From positions 1 through 43,292 of the forward strand of contig NZ_JADNLK010000023.1 in NCBI RefSeq assembly GCF_015555905.1: a stretch of DNA of 43,292 bases, given 5' to 3'. The notes beneath the pieces were generated by a model, which was given only the letters and a program-made list of their open reading frames with translations, searched no databases and was not told the origin of the DNA. This document shows positions 24,750 to 31,963 of this stretch, one piece after another. Made by a program: the position numbers and the translations under genes. The first letter of the stretch is position 1. The number at the start of each line of letters is the position of its first letter. The DNA is from Clostridium sp. D43t1_170807_H7. Its GTDB lineage: Bacteria; Bacillota; Clostridia; Clostridiales; Clostridiaceae.

Positions 24750-25646
24750 TTATATATCCTTAATTGTATATTTTAAGTTTGCTTTTTTATTTATCTTATC
24801 TGCTGAATAAATGTTATTACTTATTAACTTAATTGAATTTTCATGAATAAATTGCTTCTTAAGAGTAAAATCATTTAATTTATATAAAGATGTTAACAAA
24901 AATTTAGGAATAGTAATTTTACTTTTTCCATTAAACTTTTCAACTAATTCTTTATACTCATAAACTATTGAATCTCCAATATTATATATTTCATTGCCTT
25001 CATTTTCACAATTATTAATTAAATAATTAACAGCGTGATATATATTTTTAATATTACATAATGTTAATTTATTCTTTCCATCTCCAACCTTATATGTAAT
25101 ACCTTTAATTAAAGTTCTCCTTTGTATATTTAATAAAAAATCCTTTGAATAAACTGGATTTAATCTTAAAATAGAGTATTTACCTTTATATTTATTTATA
25201 ATATAATCTTCAGATTTCTTTTTAGCAACAGCATATGGGCTTCTTGGATTACAAGAATCATCCTCAAGATAATACTCTTTATTTAAGCTCTCTCCATAAA
25301 CAGAAATTGTGCTTATAAATATAAAGTCCTTTAAATTTAAATACTTATTACTTAAGTCAATTAAATCAGCCGTTGCCTCATAATTTACTTTAATAAATCT
25401 ATCATAAGATAAATCATTTCCTTTGTTATGTGCTAATGCTGCACAATGAATTATAAAATCTAAGTCTTTATTTTCCTTAATAATCTCTTCTATTTTGTCT
25501 TTATCAGTAATATCACAACTATAATACTTGTGACAACCATCATAATTTTCTCTTCTACCTATACCTATTACTTCGTGTTCATTCATTAAATTGGCAGCTA
25601 AAAAGCTACCAACTATTCCATATACACCAGTAATTAAAATCTTCAT
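24750..25646 (-). CDS. NAD-dependent epimerase/dehydratase, CapN/WbpV-like 4-ketoreductase
   Basis: This 298-residue extended short-chain dehydrogenase has GVYGIVG at 7-13 as the nucleotide motif, ISTISVYGE as the active-site strand and Y138/K142 in SPYAVAKKK as the catalytic pair. Its length equals S. aureus CapN and Pseudomonas WbpV, which reduce the 4-keto sugar made by a CapD/WbpM-type dehydratase to UDP-D-FucNAc or UDP-D-QuiNAc. Its place between the capD-like and phosphoglycosyl transferase genes on one side and an L-FucNAc module on the other supports that role. A UDP-glucose 4-epimerase is the alternative, but the short C-terminal part fits less well. Confidence 0.72.
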   Translation of the reverse strand: MKILITGVYGIVGSFLAANLMNEHEVIGIGRRENYDGCHKYYSCDITDKDKIEEIIKENKDLDFIIHCAALAHNKGNDLSYDRFIKVNYEATADLIDLSNKYLNLKDFIFISTISVYGESLNKEYYLEDDSCNPRSPYAVAKKKSEDYIINKYKGKYSILRLNPVYSKDFLLNIQRRTLIKGITYKVGDGKNKLTLCNIKNIYHAVNYLINNCENEGNEIYNIGDSIVYEYKELVEKFNGKSKITIPKFLLTSLYKLNDFTLKKQFIHENSIKLISNNIYSADKINKKANLKYTIKDI

Positions 25647-25670
25647 ATTAATTCACCAGCCTCTATCTTA

Positions 25671-26240
25671 TTAAGCCTTTCCCTCTTTAACACCTTCACT
25701 TTTTAAAACCTTAAATAAAGTTAAAAATATTATTTTTAAATCCATTGAAAAACTTCTTTTATCTAGATACTCTTTATCTAATTTAACTTTAACTTCTAAT
25801 GGAATTTCATCTCTTCCATTAATTTGAGCCCATCCTGTTAATCCTGGTAATAACCTATGAATTCCAAGCTCTGTTCTCTTTTCCTTTAAATCTAATTGAT
25901 TATATAAAGCAGGTCTTGGCCCTACTATACTCATTTCTCCCTTAAGTATATTAAACAATTGTGGCAATTCATCCAAACTAGTTTTCCTCATAAATTTACC
26001 AATTGGAGTGATATATTGATCTGGATTCTCTAATAAATGCGTAGCCACATTAGGAGTATCAACTCTCATAGTTCTAAACTTGTATATATAAAACTCTTTA
26101 TTGTCCTTTCCTATTCTTCTTTGTTTAAATAATACTGGTCCTTTAGATGTTAACTTTACTAAAACTATCAAAACTATAATTATAGGTGATAGTACTATAA
26201 TTCCAAGTAAACTCATTATAAAATCAAAAGCCCTCTTCAC
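25671..26240 (-). CDS. Initiating phosphoglycosyl transferase (PglC/CapM-like)
   Basis: This 189-residue monotopic phosphoglycosyl transferase moves a sugar-1-phosphate from UDP-sugar to undecaprenyl phosphate, starting repeat-unit assembly. One N-terminal hydrophobic segment (about 8-30) re-enters the membrane. Next come the conserved GPVLFKQRRIGK and YKFRTMR motifs, the catalytic pair in KTSLDELPQL (Asp-Glu), the VGPRPA block and PGLTGWAQINGR. It is the small PglC form without the extra domain of WcaJ/WbaP, like S. aureus CapM. It immediately precedes the reductase gene, so a 6-deoxy-HexNAc phosphate is the likely first sugar. Confidence 0.9.
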   Translation of the reverse strand: MKRAFDFIMSLLGIIVLSPIIIVLIVLVKLTSKGPVLFKQRRIGKDNKEFYIYKFRTMRVDTPNVATHLLENPDQYITPIGKFMRKTSLDELPQLFNILKGEMSIVGPRPALYNQLDLKEKRTELGIHRLLPGLTGWAQINGRDEIPLEVKVKLDKEYLDKRSFSMDLKIIFLTLFKVLKSEGVKEGKA

Positions 26241-26244
26241 TATA

Positions 26245-28140
26245 TTAGTCCTCCCCTTGCTCAGTTATAGCAGCTTCATCTTTATTTATATTGTTTGATG
26301 TTATTTCTGTTATTGTATAAGTAGGTACTATCTTTCTTATTCCTTTTTTAATCATTTCTTTATTACCGGTCTTTACAACCTCTAAAAGCTCATTAATTTG
26401 AACCTTTAATTCATCTAAATCAAATTCAGATAATTTTCCTGTAAATATCTTTTCATGAGCTGTATTTTCTAATCCTTCTTCACTCATTAGCAATTCTTCA
26501 TACAACTTTTCACCTGGTCTTAATCCAGTTATTTTAATTTCTATATCTTTATTAGGCTCGAATCCAGATAATCTTATTAATTTTTCAGCTAAATCATAAA
26601 TTTTAACTGGCTTACCCATATCTAATATAAATATTTCTCCACCTTTTGCATATGCACCTGCCTGAAGAACAAGTTGCGCAGCCTCAGGAATAAGCATAAA
26701 ATATCTTATAATATCTCTGTGTGTTAATGTTACTGGTCCACCTTCTGATATTTGCTTCTTAAATAAAGGAATAACTGAACCATTACTTCCTAATACATTT
26801 CCAAATCTAACAGCTACAAACTCTGTTTTACTTTTTTTATTTAACGCCTGTACAATCATTTCACATAAACGTTTAGTCGCTCCCATTACATTAGTTGGGT
26901 TTACAGCTTTATCCGTTGATATTAAAACAAATTTTTCTACCTTATATTTATCTGAGCATTCACCTAAATTTAATGTTCCGCAAACATTATTTCTTATTGC
27001 CTCTTGAGGATTATCCTCCATTAATGGAACATGCTTATGAGCAGCGGCATGGAATACTACTTGTGGTCTATAATGTTCAAAAATACTATCAATTCTATCT
27101 TTTTCTCTTACTGAAGCAATTATTACTTCCTTTTGTAAATCAGGCTCACTTCTAGTTAATTCATTTTGCAAATCGTAAGCGTTGTTTTCATAGTTATCTA
27201 ATATAAGTAATTTCTTTGGCTTAAATTTTGCAATTTGTCTACATAACTCTGAACCTATTGATCCACCCCCACCAGTAACCAATACAACCTTTCCACTTAG
27301 GTATTCATTAATTCCGTCCTTATCTAACTTTATTTCTTCTCTACCTAATAAATCTCTTAAATCAACATCTCTCATTTTATTTAGGGCAACTTCATTATCT
27401 ATTAACTCATTTATACTTGGAACTAACCTCACTTTTACATTAGCTTCCTCACATATATCTAATATCTTATATTTTTCTTTTGCCTCTATATTAGATATAG
27501 CAAATAAAATTAAGTGAATATTTTGCTTTTCGCATATTTCTGGTATTTTATTTCTGTCTCCTAAGACTTTAACACCATTTAAATAACTTCCTTTTTTAGC
27601 TGGATTATCATCAATTAATCCGATAGCTTTATACTTAAAATGCTTATCCTTATGTATTTGGTCAATTAATAAGTGTGCACATGTTCCTGCACCTATTATA
27701 AGCACTCTTTCTCTATCATTACTTATCATTATATTTCCATATACCATTATTCTTCTAATTAATCTAAATGATAATCTAACCCCTAAAATCATAAGTGTTA
27801 TAAATATAAATGATAATATAGTAACCACTCTTGGAATTCTTACTGGAACTATTTCCATAAATATAAAGTTTAAAATTGCAGCAATACTACAAGCAGCTGC
27901 TCCATAAATAACCTCATCTATACCAGCTATTCTCCATGTACTTCTATACATCTTAAAAAGTATTAACATAGATATATATATCAAGAGTATGACAGGAATA
28001 TACTTCCAGAAAACATCTAAATATATTTCATCAAAACTCCATCCTAATCTTATATATATACTTACCATATAAGATAACATTATTATAATAATATCAATTA
28101 GCACAAGTAAAAATGTTTTTAAACCTTTTATACTCTCCAT
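26245..28140 (-). CDS. capD: Membrane UDP-GlcNAc 4,6-dehydratase (CapD/PglF/WbpM family)
   Basis: This 631-residue enzyme has four N-terminal membrane helices (about 8-30, 47-66, 78-98, 105-125), a first nucleotide-binding fold with a GAG motif at 150-152 (CoA-binding-like domain), and a catalytic dehydratase domain with GGGGSIG at 290-296. The active site reads STDKAVNP then M419-x3-K423, the Met/Lys variant that marks this family. It converts UDP-GlcNAc to the 4-keto-6-deoxy sugar in the cytoplasm while anchored in the membrane. The downstream reductase and phosphoglycosyl transferase use the product. The length is usual for the family. Confidence 0.93.
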   Translation of the reverse strand: MESIKGLKTFLLVLIDIIIIMLSYMVSIYIRLGWSFDEIYLDVFWKYIPVILLIYISMLILFKMYRSTWRIAGIDEVIYGAAACSIAAILNFIFMEIVPVRIPRVVTILSFIFITLMILGVRLSFRLIRRIMVYGNIMISNDRERVLIIGAGTCAHLLIDQIHKDKHFKYKAIGLIDDNPAKKGSYLNGVKVLGDRNKIPEICEKQNIHLILFAISNIEAKEKYKILDICEEANVKVRLVPSINELIDNEVALNKMRDVDLRDLLGREEIKLDKDGINEYLSGKVVLVTGGGGSIGSELCRQIAKFKPKKLLILDNYENNAYDLQNELTRSEPDLQKEVIIASVREKDRIDSIFEHYRPQVVFHAAAHKHVPLMEDNPQEAIRNNVCGTLNLGECSDKYKVEKFVLISTDKAVNPTNVMGATKRLCEMIVQALNKKSKTEFVAVRFGNVLGSNGSVIPLFKKQISEGGPVTLTHRDIIRYFMLIPEAAQLVLQAGAYAKGGEIFILDMGKPVKIYDLAEKLIRLSGFEPNKDIEIKITGLRPGEKLYEELLMSEEGLENTAHEKIFTGKLSEFDLDELKVQINELLEVVKTGNKEMIKKGIRKIVPTYTITEITSNNINKDEAAITEQGED

Positions 28141-28182
28141 CTTTTTGCTCCTTCTATAAATAAAAGCAATAAACTCTAATAT

Positions 28183-29385
28183 TTATACTTCTATATTATT
28201 TAGCACTACTCCAATTATATTGTTATTATAGGCTTTTAACTCATTTACTGATCTTAAAATAACTTTTCTCTTATTTTTATATCCCTTTACAATATAAATT
28301 GTTCCATCAGCTTCTTTTGCAAAACTTTGAGATAATACCTCATTATTCATTGGAGTTCCATTTATTAAAATATATTGATATTTTTGATCTAAATTATCAA
28401 ATAAATTTTTTATATTACCTTCTGATAAATCATCATTATTAATAATTAATAAATCATATTCTTTTTTAACTATTAATTTACCGAAATCTTCAATTTCCAT
28501 TGACTTCATAGTTTCATTAATTTGACTTAAAGCTTTTTCAGTATCAATAACTAATACCTTACTTCCCTTTTCAGCAATAGTAATTGCAATTTCTTCTACA
28601 AATTCATTTTTACCTTCATTATTTGTTGTAGATGATATTAATATCTTTTTTATATTTTTATAATTATATAAAAGATTTGTAGCTATTTTATTATAAGTAA
28701 CTTTCTTATTCTTATCTTTTTTAAAGAATATTGCTAATACAGACTCTTTTAATGTTTTTTCTATTTGATCTTCATGCTTAAATGAATCATCTAAATACTC
28801 AAGAGTAACAGCTAATAATAATGAAATAAATGTCATTGCTCCAAATATTAATATTACCTTTTTAACATTACCTCCTGCATTAATTGGAGATATTTCTGAA
28901 ACTTTAACTGTATCTATAGCACTCATTTTAGAATTTGGAATATAGTTTGTTACTGTTTTTTCAGCAATTTTAACTATATCTTCTAAAACCTTTGCTATTT
29001 CTTCTTCATTTGTACCAGTTAGAGATAAATCTACAATATTACTATCTTGAAAAATCTTCGCATATATTTTTGAAGAAACCTCTTTAACAGTTAAAGTTGA
29101 ATTAGTATCAATTAAAGCTTCTTCAATAACATTATTAGTCTTTAAACTTTCTACAAAACTATTTAACAAATTATATTCTATACTTCCCTTTGGACTACCT
29201 GCAATAGTTTCTAAGTCTGTTCTAATAACATATAATCTTGTACTTGCTTCATATTCTGGAGTAATAATAGCCTTAGGCTTAAACAATACAATTAAAACAG
29301 GAACTAATATTAATACTAGTACCATTATCCATCTTTTCTTTACCGCAATATAAAAATCTTCTAATATCATTCCTTGTTCTTCCAC
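28183..29385 (-). CDS. Wzz/CapA-type chain-length regulator fused to a degenerate tyrosine-kinase-like domain
   Basis: This 400-residue protein has a Wzz domain (about 1-200) with membrane helices near 19-36 and 176-195 and an external domain between. A BY-kinase-like P-loop domain (about 245-400) follows. In this domain the Walker A region reads STTNNEGKNE at about 252-261, keeping Gly-Lys but not the following Ser/Thr. The A' strand reads VLVIDTE, and the Walker B strand YILINGTP lacks the Asp-Thr of active kinases. There is no C-terminal tyrosine cluster. In most Firmicutes the two parts are separate proteins (CapA/CapB, CpsC/CpsD). It is the first gene of the operon, starting with GTG after GAGGG. 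Chain-length control without phosphorylation is inferred. Confidence 0.82.
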   Translation of the reverse strand: MEEQGMILEDFYIAVKKRWIMVLVLILVPVLIVLFKPKAIITPEYEASTRLYVIRTDLETIAGSPKGSIEYNLLNSFVESLKTNNVIEEALIDTNSTLTVKEVSSKIYAKIFQDSNIVDLSLTGTNEEEIAKVLEDIVKIAEKTVTNYIPNSKMSAIDTVKVSEISPINAGGNVKKVILIFGAMTFISLLLAVTLEYLDDSFKHEDQIEKTLKESVLAIFFKKDKNKKVTYNKIATNLLYNYKNIKKILISSTTNNEGKNEFVEEIAITIAEKGSKVLVIDTEKALSQINETMKSMEIEDFGKLIVKKEYDLLIINNDDLSEGNIKNLFDNLDQKYQYILINGTPMNNEVLSQSFAKEADGTIYIVKGYKNKRKVILRSVNELKAYNNNIIGVVLNNIEV

Positions 29386-29497
29386 ATCTATTCCCTCACT
29401 TTTGTTAATATTTATATAATTATAGCACTTATTTTACGTAATTTATATAATATATAATATAATTTATTTATTATTATTTTTAATAATGACCATAAGT

Positions 29498-29525
29498 ATT
29501 ATATCACATTAGGAATAAAAATCAA
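29498..29525 (-). promoter_or_regulatory. Predicted sigma-A promoter of the polysaccharide operon
   Basis: On the minus strand TTGATT (-35, 29520-29525) and TATAAT (-10, 29498-29503) are separated by 16 bases. They lie about 110 bases before the Wzz-like gene and could drive the whole run of genes down to tarJ or galU. Confidence 0.55.
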
Positions 29526-29560
29526 AAAGCTTCAAAGTACCTAAGTCTTCATACTTGCTT
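29521..29560 (-). terminator. Possible weak terminator after the first flippase gene
   Basis: On the minus strand AAGC plus AAGTA pair with TACTT plus GCTT (outer arms at 29557-29560 and 29527-29530), followed by TTTTTGATTTTT. Its T-run overlaps the -35 box of the operon promoter, so read-through from licD-wzx and new initiation may be balanced here. Confidence 0.4.
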
Positions 29561-29568
29561 ATATTTAG

Positions 29569-31041
29569 TTATTTAATCTTTTTCACCATTTCCACAATCT
29601 TACTTTTACCAATATCTATAATTTCATAAGTTAATTGATCATTATTAATTAATAAAACACTAAAATAATAAATTACATTAACTATAATTCCAATCATAAT
29701 TATTAATACATAATTTGAAATAAAATTTCTTATTAACATAGTGATAGGAATAAACCCTAAACTAATAAATAAATATTTTAATTTATCAAATCCAAATATA
29801 TTAATTTTAAGTTTCATTACCATTCTTATATATATATACTCCATAATAAGGAAGATACTATTTGCAATCATAGTAGTTATTACTGAGTTTTCTGCATTAA
29901 AGATTCTTAGTTTAATTAATAAATAATTTAAAAGTAAATTTATAATTCCTCCAAAAAGTAATAAACTTACTTGTATCTTTTCTTTTTTCTTTAGATATAG
30001 AACTTGATTACTTAAAATATATTCGTATCCCATAGTAATCATATATACTCCAAAAACCATCAAAACAGCGCCCGCATCTATATAATCATTACCTCCATAA
30101 AAAGGCATTATCTCTTTTCCTAAAACGGCTATTCCAATAGACATGGGAAACAAAAAATAAAATAAGTATTTTGCCAATTTATTTACTAAATATATATATT
30201 CACTTTCTTTATTATTAAAAAGATAATTAGACAATCTTGGTAAGCTAACCGTTATAATACTTAATGCAATACTATTAACTATAGTTACTACATTTTGAGC
30301 CATAACATAATATGATACAGATGATTTATTTACATATTCACCTAACATTATTTTATCTAATTGAGTATATAGAATATTTGCATTAGATAAAATAACTACA
30401 AAAAACATCGGCTTTATATGTTTCTTTAATTCAATATTAGAAAAATCAAATTTAATTCGCCTTTTTATATATATAAAACTCAACATATTATTAGCAGCTA
30501 TCGAAAACACCAATAAAAATACATAATTTTTCCAATCTTTTGCTTCTCTAACCATTATAAACAAAAGTATTAAATAAATAATTCTAACAAATATAGTTTT
30601 TATAGAAATAAAATCATAGTTTTCTAACCCTTCATTTACCCATTCAGTATAAAATATATTAAATAAAAATATACCACTTAAAATCATGGCTGCAGTAGCT
30701 ACATCCTGTCCTCTATATTTGTTACTTACAAATACTATATATGCAATTCCGCTTAAAGTGTTTGTTATTATTGTAAATACAAATAAACTTGTAAATGTTT
30801 GTCTTACTTCTTTTTCATTTTCTCTTTTTCTGCTTATTTCTCTTAATCCATAATTATAAATTCCAAAAGATGCAAAAATATAAAAGTAACCATTAATAGA
30901 TTGAGCAAAATTAATAGTCCCTAGCAAATCTGACCCTAATTTTCTAGCTACATAAGGCCCTATTATTATCGGTACAATTACATTAAATAAGTTAAGTAAT
31001 AATTTAAAAAATGCATTTTTTGCAATTGAATTATTTTTCAT
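29569..31041 (-). CDS. Wzx-type flippase, adjacent to licD (TacF-like position)
   Basis: This 490-residue polytopic protein of the MOP/polysaccharide-flippase family has about 12-14 hydrophobic helices. It starts FFKLLLNLFNVIVPIIIGPY, the usual Wzx opening, and carries the GLREISRKRE loop. It moves undecaprenyl-linked units across the membrane. The gene follows licD by two bases, a pairing like pneumococcal tacF with licD1/licD2, where TacF exports choline-bearing teichoic acid units. A close relative of almost identical length is encoded at 36606-38081. Specificity for a phosphocholine-bearing unit is inference from position only. Confidence 0.88.
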   Translation of the reverse strand: MKNNSIAKNAFFKLLLNLFNVIVPIIIGPYVARKLGSDLLGTINFAQSINGYFYIFASFGIYNYGLREISRKRENEKEVRQTFTSLFVFTIITNTLSGIAYIVFVSNKYRGQDVATAAMILSGIFLFNIFYTEWVNEGLENYDFISIKTIFVRIIYLILLFIMVREAKDWKNYVFLLVFSIAANNMLSFIYIKRRIKFDFSNIELKKHIKPMFFVVILSNANILYTQLDKIMLGEYVNKSSVSYYVMAQNVVTIVNSIALSIITVSLPRLSNYLFNNKESEYIYLVNKLAKYLFYFLFPMSIGIAVLGKEIMPFYGGNDYIDAGAVLMVFGVYMITMGYEYILSNQVLYLKKKEKIQVSLLLFGGIINLLLNYLLIKLRIFNAENSVITTMIANSIFLIMEYIYIRMVMKLKINIFGFDKLKYLFISLGFIPITMLIRNFISNYVLIIMIGIIVNVIYYFSVLLINNDQLTYEIIDIGKSKIVEMVKKIK

Positions 31042-31043
31042 TT

Positions 31044-31859
31044 TTAAATTACCTTTCTTTTATCTAGTAACTCAACTCCTATAAAATGTGAAGGAATTCT
31101 ATCTTCTTCCTTTGGTAATTCCATATAACTTTCACCATATTCAGCGACTAATACATTATGTACATTATTGGGTGCCTTTACCTTTATATTATCAAACTCC
31201 ATTTCTCTAATTGGATAAATATCTGTATATTTAAAAGTAGTTTTCCAAATACTATCTAGGCCATATGATATTAAATCTCTATTATTGCCTGTGAGACTTC
31301 TCAACTTAGATATTAATTTTCTTCTTTTTTCAAAACTTACCTTTTTGCTAAAAAACCAAAGTATTGGATATAAAACCTTATTTTTAAAGCTTATATTTTT
31401 AAAGTTGGCATTAACAGCTGCATCTGCTCCTGCTATTATTAATGATAAATTTCTTTGCAAATTTCTAACTAGTTTATTATTAGGCACATAATCCATTGCA
31501 AAAATATCTACAAATACTCCTTGATGATAATTATGTTCTTTTCCATCATTCACCCTTGAATTATTATGTCTAACTTTTAATTCTACATGAAATATATCAT
31601 ATCCTGGATCTGTTTCCTTAGTTTGAACAAAGAATTCATCCCCCAATTCCTTTTGAGCAATTTTTAAGAACTTATTATAATTTTCTCTTGTCATAGCAAT
31701 ATCTATATCATCATCCCATGGAATAAAGCCACCATGTCTATAAGCTCCTAGTAATGTTCCCGCACAAATAAAATATTCTATGTTATTTTTTCTACATACC
31801 CTATCTATATTTTTCAAAGTATAACAAGCTATATTTTGAGCAACTTTTAAATTATCCAT
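31044..31859 (-). CDS. licD: LicD-family phosphotransferase (phosphocholine transferase)
   Basis: This 271-residue protein has the diagnostic LicD core AGTLLGAYRHGGFIPWDDD followed by IDIAM (about residues 33-55), with the metal-binding aspartates in DDDID. A YHQGVFVDIFAMDYVP segment follows. LicD proteins transfer phosphocholine from CDP-choline to a glycan, and the fold is shared with other phospho-ligand transferases such as the fukutin group. CDP-choline supply is encoded in the same window (licB, LicCA fusion, licC), which strengthens the phosphocholine reading. It may act before export, because the next gene, two bases away, is a flippase. CDP-ribitol is an alternative donor. Confidence 0.88.
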   Translation of the reverse strand: MDNLKVAQNIACYTLKNIDRVCRKNNIEYFICAGTLLGAYRHGGFIPWDDDIDIAMTRENYNKFLKIAQKELGDEFFVQTKETDPGYDIFHVELKVRHNNSRVNDGKEHNYHQGVFVDIFAMDYVPNNKLVRNLQRNLSLIIAGADAAVNANFKNISFKNKVLYPILWFFSKKVSFEKRRKLISKLRSLTGNNRDLISYGLDSIWKTTFKYTDIYPIREMEFDNIKVKAPNNVHNVLVAEYGESYMELPKEEDRIPSHFIGVELLDKRKVI

Positions 31860-31898
31860 TGAAAACCTCCATAAATTATTATTATTATTTTATTTTTT

Positions 31899-31904
31899 AT
31901 TATA
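31899..31904 (-). promoter_or_regulatory. Predicted extended -10 promoter of licD
   Basis: On the minus strand TGGTATAAT forms an extended -10 box (TATAAT at 31899-31904), with only a weak -35. It lies about 40 bases upstream of licD and just after the terminator of the previous gene. Confidence 0.45.
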
Positions 31905-31932
31905 CCATAGGCTATTAAATTAATACATAATT

Positions 31933-31961
31933 AAAAGGAGCTATGAACCATAGCTCCTTTT
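31933..31961. terminator. Terminator of the choline-binding glucosaminidase gene
   Basis: AAAAGGAGCTATG pairs perfectly with CATAGCTCCTTTT around a 3-base loop, two bases past the end of the gene. The T-run works on both strands. Confidence 0.85.
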
Positions 31962-31963
31962 AA

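Noticed and set aside
24750..25646. UDP-glucose 4-epimerase (galE)
   Set aside because: It is an extended short-chain dehydrogenase, but the length and its place beside capD-like and phosphoglycosyl transferase genes fit a CapN/WbpV-type reductase better.
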